Origin: Aliamphritea hakodatensis
GTDB lineage: Bacteria; Pseudomonadota; Gammaproteobacteria; Pseudomonadales; Balneatricaceae
Direction of reading: 5' to 3'
Assembly: GCF_024347195.1 (NCBI RefSeq)
Contig: NZ_AP025281.1
Span: 744,001-808,000 of the forward strand
Length of the DNA stretch: 64,000 bases
Of this stretch, positions 43,971 through 53,396 are shown one piece after another (position 1 is the first letter of the stretch; every line of letters begins with the position of its first letter). The position numbers were made by a program, and so were the translations under genes. Under the pieces are notes generated by a model that worked only from the letters and a program-made list of their open reading frames with translations, was not told the DNA's origin and did not search any database.

Positions 43971-44908
43971 CGGTTGGAGTCTGTTCCGCGGTATTCGGAG
44001 GGCGAGTGGCCGAACTGTTTTTTGAATGACTGAGCAAAGTGGCTGGCGCTGCTGAAACCGCACTGGAAGGCGATATCTGTAATGGAGCGTTGTGGGTCTC
44101 GCAGATATGTACAGGCCCGTTGCATCCGGTAACGTCTCAGCCAGTCGAATACCGTCGCGCCGTAGTGTTTTTTAAATTGACGGTTAAGCCGGGTATGACT
44201 CATGCCGGCTTCCCGGGCTAATTCTGAAAGTGAGGGCGGATGTGCCAGATCTCTGATGAGCAGGTTGGTTATCGCTTGTAAAGACGGATCTTCTGCTGTG
44301 TGTGCCGGCTGCGCCGGTGAGATCCAGCGTGCAATAAGTTCAAGGGCTCTGGCTTCGGCAAGAAGTCTGTCGGTGGCTGAGAGCATTGGATTATTGACCA
44401 GATCTGAAATCCACTGGTCTGGTGATTCCTGATGGCCTAAACGAATCATCTGATTGTTTGAAATTAACATGCAGATATCGTCTGACGCTTTAAAGGCATT
44501 GTTAATGCGTTCGGTGGAGTATTTGATCACTGACATTTTGGTGTGAATGCCAGCAGGAGTATGGCGGCAAATCTCGGTACCACCGGTGTTTATGAGCCAG
44601 ACATCCCCTTCTCTTACGGTGCATTTCTGGGGGGTGTCTGCAAAGCGAAAATCGCTATAGCCTTTGAGGCCAAAAATGAGCAGTGTTGTTGCTTTGTTGT
44701 AGCGTATGTTGGACGCAAAGTTTTGACTGAACATACAGCTACTCACAGTGCAGCAGATATCAGGGCAGATATAGCTTGTCAGAAACTCTGTTTTCCCTCT
44801 GGTGACGGGCAGTGATTTCTTACACCAGGTGCCCATCTCAGACGGGCTGCAGTTCAGGTAACGCTGATCGATCAGCCATTGTGAAGCTGTTACTGCGTCC
44901 ATATACAA
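43967..44908 (-). CDS. AraC-family regulator (PchR-like)
   Basis: A 313-residue regulator with the DNA-binding domain last. Two helix-turn-helix motifs lie in residues about 225-305 (LSELAREAGMSHTRLNRQFK and ITDIAFQCGFSSASHFAQSF). The N-terminal half has the phrases GLKGYSDFRF and EGDVWLINTGGTEI seen in PchR-type siderophore-responsive activators. It is transcribed toward the receptor operon, which it likely controls on binding the siderophore. A Fur-like site precedes its start. Confidence 0.87.
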   Translation of the reverse strand: MYMDAVTASQWLIDQRYLNCSPSEMGTWCKKSLPVTRGKTEFLTSYICPDICCTVSSCMFSQNFASNIRYNKATTLLIFGLKGYSDFRFADTPQKCTVREGDVWLINTGGTEICRHTPAGIHTKMSVIKYSTERINNAFKASDDICMLISNNQMIRLGHQESPDQWISDLVNNPMLSATDRLLAEARALELIARWISPAQPAHTAEDPSLQAITNLLIRDLAHPPSLSELAREAGMSHTRLNRQFKKHYGATVFDWLRRYRMQRACTYLRDPQRSITDIAFQCGFSSASHFAQSFKKQFGHSPSEYRGTDSNR

Positions 44909-44936
44909 AACCTTTCGATGTGTTTTAATGATTTAA

Positions 44937-44955
44937 ATAGTAATAATTATCAATT
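44937..44955. promoter_or_regulatory. Candidate Fur box upstream of the PchR-like gene
   Basis: TAGTAATAATTATCAATTG contains the AATAATTATC core of Fur sites. It lies about 30 bases upstream of the regulator start on the minus strand, in an AT-rich promoter region. Confidence 0.55.
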
Positions 44956-45159
44956 GCACTAACAAGAGAGGGGTAAGTAATTCTGAATAATATTGTGGGT
45001 TATTTATTCAATGTCCGAGTTAGTCTGTTAATGACATTGTTTATGCACTGAAGATCAGCGAAAATAGCCGCCAATCATGATTAACAAAACGGCTGACAGA
45101 TGATCCTCTGTGATAGTTTCTGCAAGTGTGGCCGTCGCTAACCCGGAAGATTTCCATCC

Positions 45160-46746
45160 ATGTCTAATTCTGCCCTTCTTCACGAAGTTGAGTCGCGAAG
45201 GACCTTTGCGATTATTTCGCACCCCGATGCCGGTAAAACCACCATTACCGAAAAACTGTTGCTATTCGGGAACCTGATTCAGAAAGCCGGTACCGTAAAA
45301 GGTAAAAAGGCTGACCGTCATGCCACATCTGACTGGATGAGCATGGAGCAGGAGCGGGGTATCTCGGTTACCTCTTCTGTGATGCAGTTTCCCCACAATG
45401 GCCGGATTGTTAACCTGCTGGATACGCCGGGTCACGAAGATTTCTCGGAAGATACTTATCGGACGCTGACCGCTGTGGATTCAGCCCTGATGGTGGTAGA
45501 CGGTGCAAAAGGTGTCGAGGACCGGACCATTAAGCTGATGGAGGTTTGCCGCCTTCGTGATACGCCGATTCTTTCTTTCGTGAACAAAATGGACCGGGAT
45601 ATCCGCGATCCGATTGATCTGCTGGATGAAATTGAAGAGGTCCTGAAGATTGCAGCGGCGCCGATTACCTGGCCAATCAGCATGGGTAAGGATTTCCGCG
45701 GCGTTTATAACCTGTACACCGATATTATTCATGTCTTTACGCCCGGCCAGGGGAACATTATCCCTGATGATATTCAGGTGAAAGGTCTTGAGTCGGATGA
45801 AGCCCGCGAGTTACTGGGTGATTTATACGATGACTTCCTGGATGAGATTGAACTGGTACGCGGTGCCAGCCATGAGTTTGAGCTGGAAGAATATCTGACA
45901 GGCCGTCAGACCCCGGTTTACTTCGGTACAGCGCTTTCCAATTTTGGTGTACGTGAAATGCTGGACGGCTTTGTTGAGTTTGCACCGGCCCCGGCTTCCC
46001 GTGCAGCAATGACCCGGGATGTTCCGGCTGATGAAGAGAAATTCTCCGGATTTGTCTTTAAGATTCAGGCCAACATGGATCCGAAACACCGTGACCGGAT
46101 TGCGTTTATGCGGGTGTGTTCCGGCCGTTATAGCAAGGGTATGAAGATGCGCCATGTGCGTATCAAAAAAGATGTGAAAATTGCCGATGCGGTGACTTTC
46201 CTGGCGGGCGACCGTTCCAATGTGGAAGAAGCCTGGTCCGGTGACATTATCGGCTTGCATAACCACGGCACGATTCAGATCGGTGATACTTTTACTGAAG
46301 GGGAAGAACTGAAATTTACCGGCATTCCGCACTTTGCGCCGGAAATGTTCCGCCGTGTCCGGGCAAAAGATCCGCTGAAGATGAAGCAGCTGCAGAAAGG
46401 CTTGCAGCAGTTGTCTGAAGAAGGGGCTGTACAGCTGTTCCAGCCGATCACTAAAAACGATCTGATTCTTGGCGCGGTGGGTCAGCTGCAGTTTGAGGTG
46501 GTGGTTTACCGTCTGAAAGATGAATACAAGGTTGAGTGCATCTATGAACCGATCAGTGTGGCAACTGCCCGCTGGGTTGAGTGCGATGATGAGCGTAAAC
46601 TGGAAGAGTTCCGCCGTAAAGGTGGGGATAACCTGGCACTGGACGGCGGCGGTTTGCTGACCTATCTGGCCCCGACACGGGTTAACCTGAGTCTGACGGA
46701 AGAACGCTGGCCTGATCTACAGTTCCGGGCGACCCGCGAACACTGA
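45160..46746 (+). CDS. prfC: Peptide chain release factor 3
   Basis: A 528-residue translational GTPase. G1 is SHPDAGKTTITEK near residues 20-32, G3 DTPGHEDFSEDT near 88-99 and G4 NKMDRD near 142-147. The C-terminal domains match RF3 and the length is standard. RF3 recycles RF1 and RF2 from the ribosome after peptide release. It stands alone with its own terminator. Confidence 0.97.
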   Translation: MSNSALLHEVESRRTFAIISHPDAGKTTITEKLLLFGNLIQKAGTVKGKKADRHATSDWMSMEQERGISVTSSVMQFPHNGRIVNLLDTPGHEDFSEDTYRTLTAVDSALMVVDGAKGVEDRTIKLMEVCRLRDTPILSFVNKMDRDIRDPIDLLDEIEEVLKIAAAPITWPISMGKDFRGVYNLYTDIIHVFTPGQGNIIPDDIQVKGLESDEARELLGDLYDDFLDEIELVRGASHEFELEEYLTGRQTPVYFGTALSNFGVREMLDGFVEFAPAPASRAAMTRDVPADEEKFSGFVFKIQANMDPKHRDRIAFMRVCSGRYSKGMKMRHVRIKKDVKIADAVTFLAGDRSNVEEAWSGDIIGLHNHGTIQIGDTFTEGEELKFTGIPHFAPEMFRRVRAKDPLKMKQLQKGLQQLSEEGAVQLFQPITKNDLILGAVGQLQFEVVVYRLKDEYKVECIYEPISVATARWVECDDERKLEEFRRKGGDNLALDGGGLLTYLAPTRVNLSLTEERWPDLQFRATREH

Positions 46747-46763
46747 GCCAACCGTTTTCAGAA

Positions 46764-46797
46764 AACCGCTGCAGTTGAAGATTGCAGCGGTTTTTTT
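46764..46797 (+). terminator. Rho-independent terminator of prfC
   Basis: AACCGCTGCA and TGCAGCGGTT pair perfectly around a 9-base loop, followed by TTTTTTA. It lies 17 bases after the prfC stop. Confidence 0.93.
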
Positions 46798-46861
46798 ATG
46801 CCTGTGATTCAGCATATGATAAAGACAAATAGTTGCGACAGTTCTTGATCAGGTAGCGCGT

Positions 46862-47632
46862 GTGGACATTATCGACAGTCATTGTCATCTGGATTTTCCG
46901 GTCCTGCAGTCTCAGTTGCAGGATGTGTTGCGGCGGGCTGATGATGCCGGTGTCCGGCAGTTTATTGTGCCGGGGGTGAACCGGGCGAACTGGGACGGGG
47001 TTATCAGTTTGGGGCAACAGTATGGGAGTATTCATCCGGCACTGGGAATACATCCGTGTTTTCTTGATGCTGACAGTGAAAAATCCCTTACAGTACTGGC
47101 TGACTATCTTTCTGAATATACAGCGGACGTGGTGGCTGTCGGAGAGATCGGTCTTGATTTGTATGCGTCAGACAGCGACCGGGAGCGGCAGTTAACTATT
47201 CTCAATCACCAGCTCCGGCTGGCGGCTGATTTTGATAAGCCGGTTATTCTTCATGTGCGTAAAGCCCATGACCTGATGTTGCAGCAATTGAGAAAAATCA
47301 GGCTTTGCGGAGGCGGCGTTGTGCATGCTTTCAGTGGCAGTGAACAGCAGGCCCGGGAATATATAAAACTGGGATTTAAGTTAGGGGTCGGTGGGAGCAT
47401 CACCTACGAGCGGGCTAAAAAGCTGCGCCGGACTTTTGCCAGCCTGCCTCTGACTGCTCTGGTGTTAGAAACCGATGCGCCCGATATGCCTTTATGTGGC
47501 TATCAGGGAGAGATTAATTATCCGGAACGGGCCGCGCGGGTAGCGGGTGTGCTGGCAGAACTGCGTGGTATTGATCAGGGGGAGATTGCCGCTGCAACCT
47601 TGCAGAACACACGGCAGGTTTTTCGGGTCTGA
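46862..47632 (+). CDS. TatD-family metal-dependent deoxyribonuclease (YjjV-like)
   Basis: A 256-residue TIM-barrel hydrolase. HCHLD (His7, His9, Asp11), VGEIGLD near residue 98, ILHVRKAHD near 138, GVVHAFSG near 157 and LETDAPDMPL near 203 supply the metal site. The phrase VPGVN and ALGIHP fit the YjjV branch. The start is GTG, since no ATG is available at the N terminus. The family degrades DNA or handles 3' exonucleolytic repair; the exact role of YjjV is uncertain. Confidence 0.9.
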   Translation: MDIIDSHCHLDFPVLQSQLQDVLRRADDAGVRQFIVPGVNRANWDGVISLGQQYGSIHPALGIHPCFLDADSEKSLTVLADYLSEYTADVVAVGEIGLDLYASDSDRERQLTILNHQLRLAADFDKPVILHVRKAHDLMLQQLRKIRLCGGGVVHAFSGSEQQAREYIKLGFKLGVGGSITYERAKKLRRTFASLPLTALVLETDAPDMPLCGYQGEINYPERAARVAGVLAELRGIDQGEIAAATLQNTRQVFRV

Positions 47633-47939
47633 ATCTGTAGCAGACTGTATTTTCCGTTATAAATATTTGAATGCTCGTAATGAGTGACTAAGATTTCGTT
47701 TGTGTCCGTTTCTGTGCTCTTATTAAAGTTTATGGTCGAACGGGCGTTAGGAATATTGGCAGGTGTGTTTAGCGCGCAGGGGTGAGCGTTAAATGTGTTT
47801 ATGTCTGCATAGTTACCTGAGCTCAGGGGTGTACGGAAAATCAGACCGTTTGCACGGATGCAGGTTTTGTCAGATTGCCGGGGAATGAAAAGGATTCTTC
47901 CCTTATAAAAACAAAAGTTGTATCGCAAGGGGTTGATTA
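47633..47939. other. 307-base intergenic region before the signalling operon
   Basis: No supportable gene on either strand. It should hold the promoter of the REC-GGDEF-EAL gene; I see no clear hexamers, and one TTGGCAGG at 47752 fails the sigma-54 spacing rule. Confidence 0.5.
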
Positions 47940-49667
47940 ATGGGAAGTATGCAAACTGTCACGCCAAAAATTTTGGTGATTGACGATGTTCATGCAAACC
48001 TGAAAGCAATGCGAGTATTGTTAAAAGATATTGCCGCAGAGGTAGTGACTGCTGATTCCGGAAACAACGGATTAGCAATGGCGCTGGAAGAACATGTCAC
48101 GTTGATTCTTCTGGATGTGAATATGCCGGGGATGGATGGTTTTGAAGTTGCTCATTTACTGAGTGAAATGGAAGAGACCCGAAATATTCCGATTATCTTT
48201 ATTACCGCCTTTCAGAATGATGAAGAAAAGCGCCTGCGTGGCTATAACGCAGGCGCTATCGATTATATTCAGAAGCCGGTAAGCCCGGATATTCTCCTTT
48301 CTAAAATACAGATTTTCCTGAATATGTGGACCCTTAGGTTCGGGCTTGAACAGGAAATATCCCGCCGTCGTGAAGTTGAAAAAGAAATCGAATACCTCGC
48401 CCAGCACGACGCCCTGACACACTTGCCTAACCGCCGTCAGTTACATATCGAAATTGAACGGATGATCGACCGCACAACCCGCACGAAAGAAAAGTTTGCT
48501 GTTTTGTTTCTGGATCTGGATGGCTTTAAGCGGATTAACGATGAGCTGGGCCATGAAGCAGGCGATGCTTTTCTGAAAGATGTGGCAGATCGCTTCAGCA
48601 GTCAGATACGCAGCTTTGATGTTATTGCCCGTTACGGTGGCGATGAGTTTATCGTGTTGCTGTCTGATTTGTCCGACTCGCTGGCACTGACAAACCGGCT
48701 GAAACAGCTGACCGCACAGGCGCAGCAACCGTTTAGCTGGGAAGGTAATGATTTAACGGCCGGTGTCAGTATTGGTATATCGGTTTTTCCGGACCACGGA
48801 GCCGATGGCGATACCCTGATTAAGCGAGCTGATGCCGCCATGTATCTGGCAAAGGATGCAGGTAAGAATACTTTCCGTTTTTATACCGACGAGCTGAATG
48901 AAAGTTTACAACGGCGTCTTTTGCTGGAACGGCATATTCAGGATTCCCTGATCAGAGAGGAGCTTGAAGTATATTATCAGCCGATAGTCCGAACTGACGA
49001 CGGTTTGCCTGTCGGTGCAGAGTCGTTATTACGCTGGAACAGTCAGGACCTTGGCGCTGTGTCTCCGGCAGAATTTATTCCGGTGGCAGAAAGTTGTGGG
49101 ATGATTCAGCAACTGGGTATCTGGGTGTTACGCCAGTCAGTGGCGACGATGGAACAGTGTCCGGGGATTGCCTTCAGTGTGAATGCGTCGGCATTACAGT
49201 TTAATGATAATAATCTCTGTGCAGAACTGATCAGCTTGCTCGAAAGCGGTGCGCTGGCGGCGGATAAAACGGCTATCGAAATCACCGAGGGACTATTGCT
49301 GTCGAATACTGATGATGTGGATGCCCGTCTGGAAAAAATACGCCAGATGGGGATCGGCCTTTCAATCGATGATTTTGGTACCGGCTACTCTGCCCTGGGG
49401 TATTTGAAGCGTTGTCCGGTAAACAGAATTAAAATAGACCGTACCTTTGTCGCCGGTATTCCGGAAGATACGGAAAGTGTTGCGCTGGTGCAGGCCATTA
49501 TTGCCATGGGGCATGCGCTGGGGCTGGAAGTGATTGCTGAAGGGGTGGAAACCGAACAGCAATGGCATTTCCTCAGAGATGAGAAGTGTGACATGGCGCA
49601 GGGGTACTATTTTTCCCAACCCTTACCCCGGCAGGAATTTATTGAATATTTGCAGTGCAGTCGTTAA
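47940..49667 (+). CDS. Response regulator with GGDEF and EAL domains (c-di-GMP turnover)
   Basis: A 575-residue three-domain protein. The receiver has Asp15-Asp16 and phospho-acceptor Asp59 (LLDVNMPGMDG). The GGDEF domain keeps YGGDEF at residues 232-237, so cyclase activity is expected. The EAL domain has ESL (Glu361-Ser362-Leu363) in place of EAL, with metal-site motifs NASALQFN and IDDFGTGYS intact; Ala-to-Ser is conservative, so phosphodiesterase activity may persist. AAGGGG lies six bases before the ATG. It is followed by a hybrid kinase that probably phosphorylates it, and by cheR. Confidence 0.93.
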   Translation: MGSMQTVTPKILVIDDVHANLKAMRVLLKDIAAEVVTADSGNNGLAMALEEHVTLILLDVNMPGMDGFEVAHLLSEMEETRNIPIIFITAFQNDEEKRLRGYNAGAIDYIQKPVSPDILLSKIQIFLNMWTLRFGLEQEISRRREVEKEIEYLAQHDALTHLPNRRQLHIEIERMIDRTTRTKEKFAVLFLDLDGFKRINDELGHEAGDAFLKDVADRFSSQIRSFDVIARYGGDEFIVLLSDLSDSLALTNRLKQLTAQAQQPFSWEGNDLTAGVSIGISVFPDHGADGDTLIKRADAAMYLAKDAGKNTFRFYTDELNESLQRRLLLERHIQDSLIREELEVYYQPIVRTDDGLPVGAESLLRWNSQDLGAVSPAEFIPVAESCGMIQQLGIWVLRQSVATMEQCPGIAFSVNASALQFNDNNLCAELISLLESGALAADKTAIEITEGLLLSNTDDVDARLEKIRQMGIGLSIDDFGTGYSALGYLKRCPVNRIKIDRTFVAGIPEDTESVALVQAIIAMGHALGLEVIAEGVETEQQWHFLRDEKCDMAQGYYFSQPLPRQEFIEYLQCSR

Positions 49668-49749
49668 CAGTACAGTTGTATCGCAGTAGTGGCGTGTTAT
49701 TGCCTGGCAAGCAACAAGAGCAGCATTTATTAAGACGGATCTGAATATT

Positions 49750-52700
49750 ATGACAATTAAACGGCTAATACTGACAACGTTTATTACGATGTTACTGTTT
49801 TCGATCAGCCTGGTTACGGTGGTTTTACTGGTGTTTACCAACCAGAAAGCACTGATTGAAAGTTACGAAAACCGTTATCAGTCCTATTTGCTGGCTGATC
49901 AGTTACGGCAAAGCTCCGATGATCTGACCCGTTTTGCCAGAACCTATGCCATCACCGGCGATGAGCGCTATCAGCAGTATTATCACGATGTACTTGATAT
50001 CCGTGACGGTAAAAAACCCCGTCCGGAGGAGTATGAGCGTATTTACTGGGATTTCTTTGCGGCCAGAGATGTTGCGCCCCGCCGGGACGGGGACACTGAA
50101 TCGCTCCAGAGCCTGATGGAAAAAGCAGGGTTTGACGAGGCGGAACTGGCTAAGCTGGCGCAGGCTGAAGCTAACTCCAATGGTTTGGTACGGACCGAGG
50201 AAGTTGCCATGCATGCAATCGTCGGACAGTACGAGGATGCCATGGGGGATTTTACGGTTTCCGGTACGCCTGATCAGCAAATGGCGAGTGAGTTGCTGCA
50301 TAACCGGGATTATCATCTGGAAAAAGAGCGCATTATGCGTCCGCTCGATGAGTTCTTTGTGTTACTCGATACACGCACTTCTGGCGACGTCGCCGGTTTT
50401 CTGGGGCGTAGCGATAATCTTTTACTTGTCCTGAAAGTAATGGCGGTTGCGTTGCTGTTGTTCTCGCTGGGGCTTTCCTGGTTGCTGGTAAGAATTGTGC
50501 TTAAACCGTTAGGCGGTGAGCCGGTTACGATGAACCATATAGCCAACTCCATATCCAGCGGGAATCTTGATCTGACGTTTAATGATAAAGCCACTGAAGG
50601 CAGTGTGTATCATGCTCTGAAGCTGATGACAGCTAATCTGCGTGAAACCAGTGACGCCAGTAAACAGCAGGCCTGGCTGCAAGAGGGAATGGTGTCTGTC
50701 AGTGATGTTCTGCGTCAGGAACGGGATGTTGAGGTAATGTCAGAGGTGACATTGCAGGTACTCGCCAGATATGTAAAGGCTCAGGCCGGCAGCCTGTATC
50801 TGTGGCGCGACGCTGAACTGGATGACGGACAGGGACTGTTGGAGCGGGTGGCCACTTTTGCTCATATGGATGTTGGCCGGGAAAACCGGCGTTATCAGCT
50901 CGGGCAAGGCTTAATCGGGCAGGCGGCCGCTGAAAATAATATTGTTGTTATTCATGATGTGCCGATGGGGTATCTTACTCTGGCTTCAGGTTGCGGTCAG
51001 GCAGAACCGCACAGTCTGGCTTTGGTGCCTTTTTCGTTTCGGAATGAACTGCGGGGCGTGATTGAATTAGGTTTCCTTAATCCGGTAGATGATTCTGTCA
51101 TCACGTTACTGGAGACCTTGCGGGAGCCGCTGGGCATTGCCTTCGAAAACGTGACCACACGAAATACGCTGAGTGTCGCGCTGAAAGATTCACAAAATCT
51201 GTCAGAAGAGTTACAGACCCAGCAGGAAGAGCTGCGGATCATGAATGAGTCGCTGCGTTCGAAGAGCAGCGATCTGGAAGCGCAGAAAGTGGCGCTGGAG
51301 CAGTCACAGAAAGATATTCAGATCAAGGCGACTGAGCTGGAGCAGACCAGCCGCTATAAATCAGAATTTCTGGCCAATATGTCCCATGAGCTTCGTACAC
51401 CGCTGAACAGCTTACTGATTCTGGCACGTGCGCTGGCCGGCAATGATGAAGGTAACCTTTCTGCGGATGAAGTTGAGTCGGCAGAAGTCATTCAGGACAG
51501 CGGTAAGCACTTACTGAATCTGATCAATGATATTCTGGATCTCTCCAAAGTCGAAGCCGGAAAAATGCTGGCCAATGATGAGAATATTGAACTGACCCGT
51601 CTTATCCGCAGCCTGAATCATCGTTTTACGCCGCTGGCGACAGATAAAGGAATCAGCTTTTCAATTACCCGGGAAGCCGAAGTCCCGGAAAACTTTGTCA
51701 GTGACTATGTCCGTCTTGAGCAGGTGCTGACTAACCTGATTGGTAATGGTGTGAAGTTTACGCCTGAAGGGGCTGTTAGCGTCCGGTTCAGTTTGCAGTC
51801 TGATGCGTCCGGTGAAAACTGGCTGGCAATCGCGGTGTCCGATACCGGTATCGGTATTGCGGAAGCGCAGCAGGAAAATGTTTTCCTGGCCTTCCAGCAG
51901 GCGGATGGATCGACGACCCGGGAATTTGGCGGAACCGGGCTGGGCTTATCCATCAGTCGTGAGTTTGCCCGCTTACTGGGAGGAGATATTGAAGTCCAGA
52001 GTACACCTGGTCAGGGAAGTACATTCACACTGCGAATTCCGGCACGTAAGACGGTGTTACCCGCAAAAACTGTTTCAAAGCAGCAGGTTGTGGCTACCGC
52101 TGAAGCCGGGTTTGAAGCGGCTGATCTGCTGGAGCCTTCGCTGAACAGGGTGCAGGATCTGAGCGAAGATGACCGCCACTGTCTGGATGCAAGCCGCCCT
52201 CTGTTTCTGATTGTTGAAGACGATCCCAAGTTCGCCAGAATCCTGTATCAGACCTGCCATCAACAGGGCGTTCAGGCGCTGGTGGCCGGTGATGGCGAAA
52301 CTGGCCTGATGCTGGCAAAACAGTATCCGGTTACCGGAATCGTGATGGACTATATGCTGCCGGGCATGGATGGTGATGATGTTATCAGTCAGTTGCGGGC
52401 GGATGAGGCTACCCGGCATATTCCGGTACATGTAATGAGTGCGCTGGATAATCTGGCTGATCTGAGCCAGCGGGGGGCTGACAGCCAGTTAGTTAAACCG
52501 GTTACGAAAAAACAGATCGTCGATGTTTTACATCAGATGTACGGTGCCAGTCAGCCGCAGAAGTCCCGTTTACTGATTGTGGAAGATGACGCAGCCGGTA
52601 GTCTGGCGTTGCAGCGGTTACTTAAACAGGATCAGCTGGAGCTGGATTTCGTGCATACGGGCAACGGTGCGCTGGATGCGGTTACCCGGCAAAAATATGT

Positions 52701-53394
52701 GGCAATTATTCTGGATCTGGGATTACCGGACATGACGGGCTTTGAGGTATTGAGATCGCTAAGTGATCTGCCTCAGGAGGTATTGCCTCAGGTGATTGTG
52801 CATACCGGTAAGGAACTGACAAACGATGAATATCTGGAACTGAGCCAGTACACCGATAAAATTGTTATCAAGTCTGCGCGTTCACCGGAGCGTTTGCTCA
52901 GTGAAGTGTTCCAGTTCCTGAATGATGTCAATTCCGAAGAACATGCGGAGGTCAGCGCGGCAGTATCGGCGCCGGTTGCCGCGGCTGAATTACCGGAAAC
53001 CGGTTCTGCAGATAAGCCGGCTGATCTGAGTGGGCGGACAGCGTTGCTGGTGGATGATGATATGCGTAACACCTTTGCGCTGGCAAAAGTACTGCGTAAG
53101 CAAAAAATGACTGTGCATATTGCGCCGAGTGGCCTTAAGGCGCTGGAACTGCTGGATGATACGGACGGTATCGAGCTGATTCTGATGGACATTATGATGC
53201 CGGAAATGGACGGTTATGAAACCATTGCCAGAATCCGGGATGACAGCCGTTACACCTGTTTACCGATTATTGCGCTAACAGCTAATGCCATGCCGGGCGA
53301 CCGGGAAAAATGTCTGCAGGCCGGTGCTGATGACTATGTATCAAAGCCTGTGGATGTTCAGGAACTGATGGTACATATGCAGCGGTTACTTTAG
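49750..53394 (+). CDS. Hybrid sensor histidine kinase with GAF and three receiver domains
   Basis: A 1214-residue membrane kinase. TM1 is at residues 7-29 and TM2 at about 225-250, enclosing a 200-residue periplasmic sensor; HAMP follows. A GAF domain is at about 335-475, a coiled coil at 480-535, then HisKA with His546 (NMSHELRTPLNS) and HATPase_c (NGVKFTPEG, DTGIGI, GGTGLGLSI). Three receivers follow with acceptors Asp867, Asp989 and Asp1147; the third is canonical (LILMDIMMPEMDG). The sensor ligand is unknown. It lies between the c-di-GMP enzyme and cheR, with two bases to cheR. Confidence 0.93.
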   Translation: MTIKRLILTTFITMLLFSISLVTVVLLVFTNQKALIESYENRYQSYLLADQLRQSSDDLTRFARTYAITGDERYQQYYHDVLDIRDGKKPRPEEYERIYWDFFAARDVAPRRDGDTESLQSLMEKAGFDEAELAKLAQAEANSNGLVRTEEVAMHAIVGQYEDAMGDFTVSGTPDQQMASELLHNRDYHLEKERIMRPLDEFFVLLDTRTSGDVAGFLGRSDNLLLVLKVMAVALLLFSLGLSWLLVRIVLKPLGGEPVTMNHIANSISSGNLDLTFNDKATEGSVYHALKLMTANLRETSDASKQQAWLQEGMVSVSDVLRQERDVEVMSEVTLQVLARYVKAQAGSLYLWRDAELDDGQGLLERVATFAHMDVGRENRRYQLGQGLIGQAAAENNIVVIHDVPMGYLTLASGCGQAEPHSLALVPFSFRNELRGVIELGFLNPVDDSVITLLETLREPLGIAFENVTTRNTLSVALKDSQNLSEELQTQQEELRIMNESLRSKSSDLEAQKVALEQSQKDIQIKATELEQTSRYKSEFLANMSHELRTPLNSLLILARALAGNDEGNLSADEVESAEVIQDSGKHLLNLINDILDLSKVEAGKMLANDENIELTRLIRSLNHRFTPLATDKGISFSITREAEVPENFVSDYVRLEQVLTNLIGNGVKFTPEGAVSVRFSLQSDASGENWLAIAVSDTGIGIAEAQQENVFLAFQQADGSTTREFGGTGLGLSISREFARLLGGDIEVQSTPGQGSTFTLRIPARKTVLPAKTVSKQQVVATAEAGFEAADLLEPSLNRVQDLSEDDRHCLDASRPLFLIVEDDPKFARILYQTCHQQGVQALVAGDGETGLMLAKQYPVTGIVMDYMLPGMDGDDVISQLRADEATRHIPVHVMSALDNLADLSQRGADSQLVKPVTKKQIVDVLHQMYGASQPQKSRLLIVEDDAAGSLALQRLLKQDQLELDFVHTGNGALDAVTRQKYVAIILDLGLPDMTGFEVLRSLSDLPQEVLPQVIVHTGKELTNDEYLELSQYTDKIVIKSARSPERLLSEVFQFLNDVNSEEHAEVSAAVSAPVAAAELPETGSADKPADLSGRTALLVDDDMRNTFALAKVLRKQKMTVHIAPSGLKALELLDDTDGIELILMDIMMPEMDGYETIARIRDDSRYTCLPIIALTANAMPGDREKCLQAGADDYVSKPVDVQELMVHMQRLL

Positions 53395-53396
53395 AT

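Noticed and set aside
47752..47770. TTGGCAGG resembling the -24 element of a sigma-54 promoter
   Set aside because: The required GC of the -12 element is two bases out of place.
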